A stretch of 8,302 nt of DNA from Candidatus Gallibacteroides avistercoris (GTDB taxonomy: Bacteria; Bacteroidota; Bacteroidia; Bacteroidales; CHK158-818), in assembly GCA_018714665.1 (NCBI GenBank), contig DVNA01000097.1, forward strand, positions 1-8,302. Direction: 5' to 3'. The position numbers and the translations under genes are program-made. Below, one piece after another: positions 1-6,384 of the stretch. The notes below the pieces were generated by a model. That model was not told the DNA's origin, made no database searches, and saw only the letters and a program-made list of their open reading frames with translations. Positions within the stretch are counted from its first letter, which is position 1. The number at the start of each line of letters is the position of its first letter.

Positions 1-42
1 CGGATCAGAAGGTTACAGGTTTGAATCCTGTCGGAGTCACCA
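1..42 (+). tRNA. tRNA-Arg (anticodon NCG), 3' part only
   Basis: The first 42 bases fold as the 3' half of a tRNA. Counting back from the encoded CCA (40-42) gives discriminator A (39), the 3' acceptor strand CGGAGTC (32-38), a perfect T arm (ACAGG / loop TTTGAAT / CCTGT, 15-31), a five-base variable loop (10-14) and the 3' side of the anticodon stem (5-9). Bases 1-2 (CG) are then tRNA positions 35-36, so the anticodon is NCG, which reads arginine CGN codons; ACG is the likely form. The 5' half lies outside the window, so the first anticodon base is unseen. CCA is gene-encoded. Confidence 0.85.
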
Positions 43-74
43 AAGCGGTTGTTTAATCGGCATCCGCTTTTTTT
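42..74 (+). terminator. Intrinsic terminator after tRNA-Arg
   Basis: A 7-bp stem AAAGCGG (42-48) pairs with CCGCTTT (64-70) around a 15-base loop and runs straight into a T tract (68-74). It begins at the last base of the tRNA CCA, as expected for a terminator ending the tRNA transcript. Confidence 0.7.
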
Positions 75-168
75 GTATATATTCTCTTTTCCCTACTACA
101 ATGAATCCAACTCCAAAAGCTTTTACAGGTATATCGTAAAGTTTGCGTCGAGAATGATTTTTTCAATC

Positions 169-208
169 AAAAAAATACGGGAATCCGCCAGTGGGGGATT
201 CCCGTATT
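169..208 (-). terminator. Strong intrinsic terminator of the mutarotase gene
   Basis: A perfect 13-bp inverted repeat (174-186 with 196-208, loop 187-195) contains a GC core GGGAATCC. Read on the minus strand it is followed by seven T residues (A run at 169-175 on the plus strand). It lies 23 bases past the mutarotase stop codon. No T tract follows on the plus strand, so it works mainly for minus-strand transcription. Confidence 0.85.
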
Positions 209-230
209 AATGCACATATATTGCTATGTA

Positions 231-1367
231 CTATTTCTTTACAGAGAACTTATAGATACATTCGCTGGTATATTTTTCTCCGGGGTTAAGTTGTGCTGTC
301 GGCCATTGAGGTTTATTAGGCGTATCGGGGAATTTCTGTGTTTCCAGACAAGCAGCCGTACGATATTTGTAAACAATGCCTTTCTTACCGGTCAAGGTTC
401 CGTCCAGGAAGTTTCCTGCATAGAACTGGATACCCGGTTCTGTGGTATATACGTCCAATACAATTCCGGTTGAAGGACATTCGAGCGTAGCAGCTACCTG
501 ATTGATGTCTCCCTTGGTATTCAATACCCAGTTATGATCGTATCCCTTACCGTTTTTCAGTTGTTCGTTATCGTTATCGATACGAGCACCGATGGCCATT
601 GGAGAGGTAAAGTCCAGATCGGTTCCTTTTACAGAAACGATCTCGCCAGTGGTCATAAAGGTAGAATCGATAGGAGTCGTTTGATCTGCATTGATGGTCA
701 GTATAAAATCGGAATTAGTATTCTCAGGATTACCCGACAGATTGAAATATGAGTGGTTGGTAAAATTTACTACGGTCGGTTTGTCGGTTTCTGCTTCATA
801 CTTAATATCAAGAGCATTATCATCTGAGAGCGTAAACGTTACCTTGTAGGTCAGGTTTCCGGGGAATCCTTCTTCTCCATCTTTGGAGAATCCGGTCAAT
901 TCAAGGGTCTGATCATTTAACTGTTTGGCATCCATCAAAGCATACTGAAACCCGTTAGGACCACCATGCAAGCAGTGAGGACCATTATTGGCAGGCAACT
1001 GATAAGTCTGATCGCCGATAGTAAACTTGGCATTACCGATACGGTTGGCATAACGGCCGATGGTGGCACCGAAATCTTGCGGATACTTTTTATAATCCAT
1101 AATAGAGTCAAAGCCCAATACAACGTCCTGGTTGTTTCCGTTTTTATCCGGGACAACGATAGAAACGATACGGCCACCGAAGTTCGTAATACAGACTTCC
1201 ATATTGTTTTTGTTTTTCAATACGAACAAATCGGTTTTCTTACCGTCTATTTCACGCTGAAAATTTGATTTCAACAAACCAGAAAGAGTAGGTTCTTCTT
1301 TCGGTTGTTCTGTACACGCTGTCAAAACGAGCAGCAGTGTAGCAAAGGTCAAAAAAAACTTTTTCAT
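231..1367 (-). CDS. galM: Aldose 1-epimerase (galactose mutarotase), lipoprotein
   Basis: The 378-aa product interconverts alpha and beta anomers of aldoses such as galactose or glucose, feeding the Leloir pathway. It has a lipoprotein signal peptide: KK at residues 2-3, a hydrophobic stretch, and lipobox LTAC with Cys18. It should therefore be anchored in an envelope membrane and act outside the cytoplasm, as is common for Bacteroidales mutarotases. The beta-sandwich mutarotase fold is marked by GRYANRI (104-110), HCLHGG (131-136), NFTNHSYFNL (201-210) with the expected catalytic acid His205, GYDHN (275-279) with a substrate-binding Asp277, and TTEPG (308-312) with catalytic base Glu310. Length is about that of E. 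coli GalM (near 345 aa) plus signal and linker. The gene stands alone, with its own terminator and no adjacent sugar-use gene in view. The ATG start is fixed by the signal peptide. It appears intact. Confidence 0.93.
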   Translation of the reverse strand: MKKFFLTFATLLLVLTACTEQPKEEPTLSGLLKSNFQREIDGKKTDLFVLKNKNNMEVCITNFGGRIVSIVVPDKNGNNQDVVLGFDSIMDYKKYPQDFGATIGRYANRIGNAKFTIGDQTYQLPANNGPHCLHGGPNGFQYALMDAKQLNDQTLELTGFSKDGEEGFPGNLTYKVTFTLSDDNALDIKYEAETDKPTVVNFTNHSYFNLSGNPENTNSDFILTINADQTTPIDSTFMTTGEIVSVKGTDLDFTSPMAIGARIDNDNEQLKNGKGYDHNWVLNTKGDINQVAATLECPSTGIVLDVYTTEPGIQFYAGNFLDGTLTGKKGIVYKYRTAACLETQKFPDTPNKPQWPTAQLNPGEKYTSECIYKFSVKK

Positions 1368-1618
1368 TGTAGATGTTATTAAAATTATCTCTTTCTTCTT
1401 AATCTGAATCAGGTGCGAAGATAAAACATTTTTTTTATTTAATATGCTCTGTTTTGTAAGATAAAATTAGAAACACTTCATAAGTATTTGATATTATAAT
1501 ATTTCTACAACATATAAAAGAGCATATCTAAAATCTGGTACCATTTTAGTATTATTGTTTGTTTTTGAAAAATCTTATCTCATTTTATCACCACTATTAT
1601 AAAGCAGAAGCTTTCTCC
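1368..1618. other. AT-rich intergenic stretch without a gene
   Basis: These 251 bases separate the mutarotase start from the end of the second radical SAM gene, and both flanking genes are on the minus strand. The stretch is very AT-rich and I see no believable reading frame. A small hairpin (AAAGC at 1601-1605, GCTTT at 1610-1614, loop AGAA) lies right behind the radical SAM stop codon and could be a weak terminator, but no T tract follows it on the minus strand. Confidence 0.5.
1416..1423 (-). promoter_or_regulatory. Candidate -7 box for the mutarotase gene
   Basis: The minus strand reads TATCTTCG, one mismatch from the Bacteroidales -7 consensus TAnnTTTG, about 48 bases upstream of the ATG at 1367. 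No convincing -33 TTTG is visible. This is a suggestion only. Confidence 0.35.
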
Positions 1619-2494
1619 TCATTTGGTCAATCGTATTTTTTCATGGTAAAAATAGTTTACTATGACCGGTTTGCCTTTTTCCGAACGTCCGTAGGGCAAA
1701 TCGTTTATTCTATATGGAAATCCCTGTACATTGGCATATTGAAAAATATCCTGTTCCAATGACTGCCAATAATCTACTCTTTTCCTATTATATATTTCCT
1801 CGTATAACGGAAAGAGGGCGGAATGCTTCTGACGGATATACATCATTATCTCTCCCTTGAACTGTCCTCGCAAATTCAGGTTTTCTAGCCATATCAAATC
1901 AGCATAACCTTTTACTTCCTCGATAATTGTCTTCAAATCGGTTATTCCCGGAAATATCGGCGAGATGAAACAGACGGTTCGGATACCTGCTTCATAGACT
2001 TGACGCATTGCGTTCAGGCGACGTTCTATACTCACGGCGTTATCCATATCCGCACGGAACTGCTCGTCAAGCGTATTGACAGACCATGATACCGTTACTC
2101 TTGGGAAATGCTTCAACAGGTCGAGATCGCGCAGAACGAGATCTGACTTTGTGCATACCATAATCTCAGCATTGCTTCCTCGCAGTTCTTGGAGTAATCT
2201 GCGGGTGCGGCAGAATTGTTCCTCATACGGGTTGTAACCGTCCGTAACGGAACCTATCACAATACGTTCACCGTCATATTTGTGTGGATTCGTCATCGGG
2301 TTCCAGTTCTTTACGTCCAGAAACGTTCCCCACGGCTCGGAATGCCCGGTGAAGCGTTTCATAAACGATGCATAACAATACTTGCAGGCGTGGGGACAGC
2401 CCACGTACGGGTTAACTGAATATCCTCCCACAGGCAGTGAGGATCTGGTCATAACGCTCTGCACTTTTATTTCCTTGATTTTCTCAGTATTCAT
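1619..2494 (-). CDS. Radical SAM protein, SPL-like (mobile pair protein B type)
   Basis: This 291-aa protein has a radical SAM CX3CX2C motif near its N terminus: VGCPHACKYCY, with Cys33, Cys37 and Cys40. These cysteines bind the 4Fe-4S cluster that cleaves S-adenosylmethionine. The motif GSVTDGYNPYE (81-91) and the overall pattern resemble the SplB/COG1533 group, whose best-known member is spore photoproduct lyase. The N-terminal lead-in SSLPVGGYSVNPYVGC matches, from memory, the family NCBI names radical SAM mobile pair protein B. Substrate and reaction are unknown; a DNA-repair role is not implied by similarity alone. It is the last gene of the operon. Its ATG overlaps the stop codon of the upstream radical SAM fragment (TAATG, one shared base), which supports the start and suggests translational coupling. 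The gene appears full length, unlike its partner. The radical SAM call is firm; the subfamily is less so. Confidence 0.88.
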   Translation of the reverse strand: MNTEKIKEIKVQSVMTRSSLPVGGYSVNPYVGCPHACKYCYASFMKRFTGHSEPWGTFLDVKNWNPMTNPHKYDGERIVIGSVTDGYNPYEEQFCRTRRLLQELRGSNAEIMVCTKSDLVLRDLDLLKHFPRVTVSWSVNTLDEQFRADMDNAVSIERRLNAMRQVYEAGIRTVCFISPIFPGITDLKTIIEEVKGYADLIWLENLNLRGQFKGEIMMYIRQKHSALFPLYEEIYNRKRVDYWQSLEQDIFQYANVQGFPYRINDLPYGRSEKGKPVIVNYFYHEKIRLTK

Positions 2495-2865
2495 TATATG
2501 CGTTTAATAAATTGTTCCGGTAATTCCTGAATCATCCTTTCTTCGCCCATTATAGGCCGTAAATCTTCTTTCATAAACACGGGAATGCCCCGTGTTTTGG
2601 CTTGGTCGGCAATGTGAAGTACCCATTCGGGACGGGAATCTGTCTTGCCTTTCCGATATCCAGTTTCCGTACCTATGACAATCCAGTCGATGCCCTCAAA
2701 ATCTATCTCGCCGATTTCATCGAATATAGGTTCAAAAGTTACGTGGTAATGCTTGGCTTTGATATTTCTTTTCAAATCGTCCAACCTGCTTTTTTCAGAA
2801 CTTCGCGTGACGGTCACACCCATCCATACATTGTCGTCATCCGTCTGAAAATCTCTGCGTTCCAT
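2494..2865 (-). CDS. 3' fragment of the broken radical SAM protein A
   Basis: This 123-aa frame opens with an ATG that lies inside the out-of-frame upstream part, so that codon was probably never a true start. From about residue 5 onward it reads the original protein: DNVWMGVTVTR (11-21), IKAKHYHVTFEPIFD (35-49), DWIVIGTETG (60-69) and GIPVFMKEDLRP (93-104). These resemble the C-terminal half of DUF5131/Gp37_Gp68-type radical SAM relatives (VGVTVE..., ...GIPFFFKQ). It has no cluster cysteines. Its stop overlaps the start of the next gene (TAATG). If it is translated at all, re-initiation after the upstream stop at 2814 within a 52-base overlap is the only obvious route. Confidence 0.55.
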   Translation of the reverse strand: MERRDFQTDDDNVWMGVTVTRSSEKSRLDDLKRNIKAKHYHVTFEPIFDEIGEIDFEGIDWIVIGTETGYRKGKTDSRPEWVLHIADQAKTRGIPVFMKEDLRPIMGEERMIQELPEQFIKRI

Positions 2866-3089
2866 TCAGACTTCCAATCAGAGAAATCACTCATTCCGGT
2901 CATCAGCCATACGCGAGGTTTGGGTGTGTCTATGATGTGTAGCTTTCGCTCCATGTATTTCGGGACGGAAAAGTCGTCCGTGATATGAAAGCGGTGACAA
3001 TTGTTACAGGCATAGCAATAGCTGCACCCGATAGAGCAACCCACCACTATGTTCATATTCTTTATCAGGGATTTTATGCAGACACTCAT
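2814..3089 (-). CDS. 5' fragment of the broken radical SAM protein A
   Basis: This 91-aa frame begins with an ATG that overlaps the MBL gene stop (ATGA), as expected for a coupled operon gene. The motif VGCSIGCSYCYAC gives Cys18, Cys22 and Cys25 of the radical SAM 4Fe-4S site. The segment VWLMTGMSDFSDWKSEWN (60-77) is a conserved-looking core strand and helix. The last eight residues or so, after NAEIF, come from the shifted frame and are not part of the original protein. A product this short would hold the cluster motif but not a full TIM-barrel, so it is probably inactive. Confidence 0.6.
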   Translation of the reverse strand: MSVCIKSLIKNMNIVVGCSIGCSYCYACNNCHRFHITDDFSVPKYMERKLHIIDTPKPRVWLMTGMSDFSDWKSEWNAEIFRRMTTMYGWV

Positions 3090-3862
3090 AAAGCAATACG
3101 TTCTCCATCTTCCGGTATAATCAACCGGTTCATATCAATACCGTGGTGTCTGGCCTCATTGCTCAGGATTCCGCGCGTTGTCTGGCAATGGTCGATGGCG
3201 TCCATGTGTACGGCAATCAGTTTGATGTGCGTTGGCAATGTTTCAAGCATAGCCATCACCTCTTGTTCATCGGGAATGATGCAACCGTCTGTTTTGGAAA
3301 ATTCAGGGAATACTGCACCTCCGCTATTCACGACAATATAATCGGGACGGTACTTTTTCACGGTATCGAGAATGCACGGTTCCCATTTACTGTCGCCCAT
3401 AATATAAAGAGTCGGAAGCTCCTCTGCCATCAGCACATAGCCCGACACGGGACCCATCATCTGACCTATCTGTCCGAACCCGTGATGGCCTGTAATGCGG
3501 TGGATAGTCAGACGGCCTATGGTCGTGCTATCTTCAATCGATTCCACGTTTGTAAAACCATCTTCCATAATGGAAATCTTGTCTTGCGGCTGGGTATAAA
3601 AAGGAATGTTCTTCGGCAGATGCTGCTTTACGCTCGGCTCATAATGGTCGATGTGATTATGGGTAAGCAGCACCATATCCACGCCTTCGGTAATTTCGCT
3701 GATAGGCATTACCAGATGCACCCTCGGACTCTTATATACGCCAAGAGCAGATTGCAGAGTTCCCTTGCCGGCGAATACGGGATCAACGAGGATGGTATAT
3801 CCGGCATAATTAATTTTCAAGGTGGCACTACGTACCAGCCTGATAATTGCTTTTTCGCTCAT
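3086..3862 (-). CDS. MBL-fold metallohydrolase, UlaG-like
   Basis: This 258-aa protein of the metallo-beta-lactamase fold is cytoplasmic, with no signal peptide. The metal-binding signature THNHIDH (67-73) supplies His68, His70, Asp72 and His73. Further likely ligands are His126 or His127 in TGHHGFG, Asp157 in YIMGDSKW, and His219 in AVHMDAIDH. N-terminal LVRSATLKINYAGYTILVDPVF (9-30) is the usual opening of the UlaG / NAPE-PLD-like branch, whose members hydrolyse lactones or phosphodiesters. The true substrate here is unknown and beta-lactam hydrolysis is not suggested. It is the first gene of the operon and shares ATGA with the radical SAM A gene behind it, so the three proteins are probably made together. 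It lies divergent from the AraC gene. All metal ligands are present and the gene looks intact. Confidence 0.85.
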   Translation of the reverse strand: MSEKAIIRLVRSATLKINYAGYTILVDPVFAGKGTLQSALGVYKSPRVHLVMPISEITEGVDMVLLTHNHIDHYEPSVKQHLPKNIPFYTQPQDKISIMEDGFTNVESIEDSTTIGRLTIHRITGHHGFGQIGQMMGPVSGYVLMAEELPTLYIMGDSKWEPCILDTVKKYRPDYIVVNSGGAVFPEFSKTDGCIIPDEQEVMAMLETLPTHIKLIAVHMDAIDHCQTTRGILSNEARHHGIDMNRLIIPEDGERIAL

Positions 3863-3893
3863 GATGATATGCTTTTTATGTATTTATCAGGTA

Positions 3894-3901
3894 CAAAGTT
3901 C
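3894..3901 (-). promoter_or_regulatory. Candidate -7 box for the MBL/radical SAM operon
   Basis: The minus strand reads GAACTTTG, one mismatch from TAnnTTTG, 31 bases upstream of the MBL start codon. A matching -33 element is not clear, which would fit a promoter needing an activator such as the divergent AraC protein. Weak evidence. Confidence 0.3.
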
Positions 3902-3914
3902 GGAAGAATAGGCC

Positions 3915-3955
3915 AATGCCTTTATGCCTTAAAAACAAGAATATATGCCATTTTG
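3915..3955. promoter_or_regulatory. Candidate AraC operator: ATGCC direct repeats
   Basis: ATGCC occurs three times in the same orientation, at 3916-3920, 3924-3928 and 3945-3949. The second and third copies sit in longer similar blocks (TNTATGCCNT, starting at 3921 and 3942) exactly 21 bases apart, or two helical turns. Direct repeats at such spacing are typical binding sites for AraC-family proteins. They lie between the two divergent genes, just upstream of the AraC -7 box. The assignment is inferred from position and spacing. Confidence 0.4.
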
Positions 3956-3969
3956 ATAAAAGAATGATG

Positions 3970-3977
3970 TATATTTG
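3970..3977 (+). promoter_or_regulatory. -7 promoter box of the AraC gene
   Basis: TATATTTG is a perfect match to the Bacteroidales -7 consensus TAnnTTTG, 22 bases before the ATG at 4000. A TTTG at 3952-3955 is only 14 bases upstream, shorter than the usual spacing of about 19, so the -33 element is uncertain. The box lies inside the longer possible reading frame from 3916, which argues for the start at 4000. Confidence 0.6.
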
Positions 3978-3999
3978 CAGAAAGCAAGAAACAAGAGAA

Positions 4000-4899
4000 A
4001 TGAAAACGATAATTAATCCAGAAAGACTGGTCAGCGTTCCATTCAGCAAGACACAGTGCGGTGTAGATTTCTACATCAATACCGGCGAGAGCAAGGATAT
4101 TTGCGGTGTCTTGACCGAGCATCAGACATTCAAAACGGATTTTTTCAGTTTTTATTTCTTTCGCCGTGCCAACGGATATGTACTGCTAAACTTCCGCAAA
4201 GTGGAGTTACGGGATGATATGGTGCTGCTTCTGTCACCCCATCAGCAACAGGAATGGCACGTGGACGAGGCTGGGTTGGACTACACCTTTCTTATCTTCC
4301 GTGAAGACTTTATGCGGACATTCATTGCAGACAAATTTTTCGTATATCGACTGCTGTATTATTACCAGACAGACACGCCGCCGTATCTGTTTGCCACACC
4401 AGAAGATCTGTCGGAATATATGTGCCTTTTAGGAAAGATAAAACAAGAACTGCGGCATCCGGTAGCAGACACCTACAATCTCATCGTATCTGTGCTTTAC
4501 TATCTATTGGTAATTATCAACCGGACATACGCCAAAGCCTACCATTTGCCTGTTGAGGTACCGAAAAACAATTATGCATTTCAGTTTAAGGATTTGCTAG
4601 AAAAGCATATTCGCACGGTACAACGTGTTCAGGAGTATGCTGATATGCTTCGGGTGAGCCGTATTACATTGAACAACTCCGTAATGGCACAGTTCGGAGT
4701 GTCTGCTACGCACCTGCTCAAACAACGTCTTTTAGAAGAACTGAAAAATGAACTGCTGTTTTCTAACCTAAATGTAAGCCAACTGGCAGACGAGTTCCAC
4801 TTTTCCGATCCCAGCCATCTTATGCGCTTTTTCAAACAACAAACCGGCAAGACATTCACTCAATATCTGACGAATTACAAAAGGGGAATATATGAATAA
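4000..4899 (+). CDS. AraC-family transcriptional regulator
   Basis: With the start at 4000 the product is 299 aa, a normal AraC-family length. An upstream in-frame ATG (3916) would add 28 residues, but those codons cover the -7 box. The N-terminal part (about 1-170) resembles the cupin-like sensor domain of this family, with a beta-rich stretch such as FFSFYFFRRANGYVLLN (48-64); its ligand is unknown. The C-terminal DNA-binding domain (about 195-296) has two helix-turn-helix units: VQEYADMLRVSRITLNNS (210-227) and LNVSQLADEFHFSDPSHLMR (257-276), then FFKQQTGKTFTQY (277-289), the family signature. It is divergent from the MBL/radical SAM operon with a 137-base gap and is probably that operon's regulator, perhaps also its own. 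It meets rimO tail to tail. Confidence 0.88.
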   Translation: MKTIINPERLVSVPFSKTQCGVDFYINTGESKDICGVLTEHQTFKTDFFSFYFFRRANGYVLLNFRKVELRDDMVLLLSPHQQQEWHVDEAGLDYTFLIFREDFMRTFIADKFFVYRLLYYYQTDTPPYLFATPEDLSEYMCLLGKIKQELRHPVADTYNLIVSVLYYLLVIINRTYAKAYHLPVEVPKNNYAFQFKDLLEKHIRTVQRVQEYADMLRVSRITLNNSVMAQFGVSATHLLKQRLLEELKNELLFSNLNVSQLADEFHFSDPSHLMRFFKQQTGKTFTQYLTNYKRGIYE

Positions 4900-4920
4900 T
4901 AAGTCTCATATTTGGACAAA

Positions 4921-4938
4921 TGGACGCCATGGCGTTTA
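4921..4938. terminator. Weak hairpin between convergent AraC and rimO genes
   Basis: A 12-base perfect palindrome ACGCCATGGCGT (4924-4935) lies in the 63-base gap between the two convergent stop codons. On the plus strand it can form a 7-bp stem with two G-U pairs and a CATG loop, followed by an AT-rich tail without a true T run. It may be a weak terminator or simply a palindromic site (it contains an NcoI sequence). Confidence 0.3.
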
Positions 4939-4962
4939 ATTATTGAATGTCTATATTTTTCG

Positions 4963-6279
4963 TTACAAAGATTCGTTCTGCCAATCTTTTGGAACTCCTA
5001 TCAATTCGAACGGCTGGGCATCGGTAATCTGAATATCATAAAAGTTACCGACAGAAAGGTGCGAACGTTTCTCCACCAATACCTCGGGATCTACCTCGGG
5101 AGAATCGTATTGGGTACGACCGACGTAATAATCGGAATCTTCCCGGTCTATCATCACCCGAAGGCTTTGCCCTATCTTATTCCGGTTAATTTCGTATGCA
5201 ATCTCTTCCTGAATGGCCATCAATTCATCCAACCGCTCCTGTTTGACCTCTTCGGGAATTTCATCTTTATAGTGCTTGGCGGCATAGGTTCCCTCCTCTT
5301 CGGAATAGGCAAAGGCTCCCATCCGTTCAAAACGGGCCTCTCGGACAAATGCTTTCAGTTCCTCAAAATCCTGTTCTCTCTCGCCCGGATGCCCTACCAT
5401 CAGGGTAGTCCGCAAATGGATGCCGGGAACCTCTTGCCGGATACGCGCTATCAAATCAAGGGTCTCCTGTTTGGTTACTTTCCGCCTCATCTTTTGCAGC
5501 ATCGGATCGCTGATGTGTTGCAAGGCTATGTCGAGGTATTTGCAAACGTTGTCCCGTTGGGCCATCACCGGCAAGAGGTCAAACGGGAATTGAGACGGAT
5601 AAGCATAATGCAGTCGAATCCACTCCACACCCTTGATGTCGGCAAGGCGATTCACCAGTTCTGCCAGCCGAAACTCTTTATAAAGGTCATATCCGTAGTA
5701 GGTCAAATCTTGTGCTATGAGTTGAAATTCTTTAACCCCCTGATTGGTTAACAGAAGCACTTCTTCTTCGAGCGATTCGATTGAACGAGACTTGTATCTT
5801 CCGGTAATAATCGGGATTGCGCAATACGAACACATCCGGTTGCATCCCTCTCCTATCTTTACATAGGCATAATGGGAAGGGGTGGTCAGAATGCGTTGCA
5901 ACGACAACTTCTCATCGTAAACTTTTCCCAGGTCTGTCAGCAGGTTCTGCCAGTCGAACTTTCCGTAAAACTTATCCACCTCGGGGATCTCTCCTGCCAG
6001 CTCTTGCAGATAGCGTTCAGAAAGGCACCCCATCACAAACAGTTTTTTTATCTTCCGTTGTTTCTTGGCCTCTACCAGATCCAAAATCATCTCAATAGAC
6101 TCCTCTTTGGCATCTCCGATGAACCCGCAGGTATTGACAACAACAATCTCTCCCGACACCTTTTCCGCATCGTGAAACACATTATAGCCATTCGCCTTGA
6201 ACTGACGCATCAAACGCTCTGAATCAACCAGATTTTTTGAACATCCCAACGTAATGATGTCTACCCGATTTTTTACCAT
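4963..6279 (-). CDS. rimO: Ribosomal protein S12 methylthiotransferase RimO
   Basis: RimO is a radical SAM methylthiotransferase that adds a methylthio group to the beta carbon of the conserved aspartate of ribosomal protein S12 (Asp88 in E. coli numbering). The 438-aa protein has the three expected parts. The N-terminal UPF0004 domain has Cys13 (TLGCSKNLVDSE), Cys51 (NTCGFIGDAKEES) and Cys85 (MGCLSERY), which hold the auxiliary 4Fe-4S cluster. The radical SAM domain has EGCNRMCSYCAIP with Cys146, Cys150 and Cys153. A C-terminal TRAM domain spans about 370-435. TLGCSKN and GFIGDAKEES favour RimO over the tRNA enzyme MiaB. All six cluster cysteines are present and the length is typical. It is divergent from the ClC gene with its own promoter box, and convergent with the AraC gene, so it is transcribed as a single gene here. 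Confidence 0.96.
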   Translation of the reverse strand: MVKNRVDIITLGCSKNLVDSERLMRQFKANGYNVFHDAEKVSGEIVVVNTCGFIGDAKEESIEMILDLVEAKKQRKIKKLFVMGCLSERYLQELAGEIPEVDKFYGKFDWQNLLTDLGKVYDEKLSLQRILTTPSHYAYVKIGEGCNRMCSYCAIPIITGRYKSRSIESLEEEVLLLTNQGVKEFQLIAQDLTYYGYDLYKEFRLAELVNRLADIKGVEWIRLHYAYPSQFPFDLLPVMAQRDNVCKYLDIALQHISDPMLQKMRRKVTKQETLDLIARIRQEVPGIHLRTTLMVGHPGEREQDFEELKAFVREARFERMGAFAYSEEEGTYAAKHYKDEIPEEVKQERLDELMAIQEEIAYEINRNKIGQSLRVMIDREDSDYYVGRTQYDSPEVDPEVLVEKRSHLSVGNFYDIQITDAQPFELIGVPKDWQNESL

Positions 6280-6307
6280 AAATTATTCTACCCTTAACAT
6301 GGAACGA

Positions 6308-6315
6308 CAAAAATA
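6308..6315 (-). promoter_or_regulatory. -7 promoter box of rimO
   Basis: The minus strand reads TATTTTTG, a perfect TAnnTTTG match, 28 bases upstream of the rimO ATG. No clear TTTG -33 element is seen at the standard distance. Confidence 0.5.
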
Positions 6316-6384
6316 CAACTTTTTCGCGGAACTCTGTATGAACATCGTTTTCGATACAGCTGTTATTACAACAAAAAAACAACA

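Larger units (their letters stand above)
2494..3089 (-). pseudogene. Broken radical SAM gene (mobile pair protein A type), deletion plus frameshift
   Basis: Two overlapping minus-strand frames form the two ends of one radical SAM protein. The 5' frame (2814-3089) carries the cluster motif CX3CX2C and ends in an out-of-frame tail. The 3' frame (2494-2865) resumes at DNVWMGVTVTR and keeps a natural C terminus. In related DUF5131/Gp37_Gp68-like proteins about 20-30 residues, including an LTKRP-type motif, normally lie between the SDFSDWKSEWN-like segment and the DNVW(M/F)GVTV segment. Here only about six residues remain, so this is a deletion and not just a one-base slip. The join falls at GATTTTC (minus strand, 2847-2853), where both frames read similar residues (EIF versus DFQ). 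That fits loss between short direct repeats, of length 3n+1. The intact protein would have been about 235-240 aa. Whether either fragment is still made is unknown. Confidence 0.75.

Noticed and set aside
1..42. tRNA-Arg 3' end as an integration (att) site for the radical SAM module
   Set aside because: I looked for a second copy of the tRNA 3' end near the module borders and did not see one. There is no integrase, and the mutarotase gene lies between them.
2494..2865. The 123-aa frame as an independent small gene
   Set aside because: Its opening residues come from the out-of-frame part of the upstream gene, and the rest reads as the C-terminal half of the same radical SAM protein, so it is better seen as a fragment.
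3143..3967. 274-aa plus-strand open frame opposite the MBL gene
   Set aside because: It lies almost fully antisense to the MBL gene, whose metal-binding motifs are clear. The translation has no family pattern and is histidine-rich in an unnatural way.
3916..3999. 28-residue N-terminal extension of the AraC protein
   Set aside because: The extension covers a perfect TAnnTTTG promoter box and the direct repeats. The ATG at 4000 gives a normal family length.
4912..5751. 279-aa plus-strand open frame opposite rimO
   Set aside because: It is antisense to rimO, which carries all expected cysteine motifs. The frame is open only by codon-bias mirroring.
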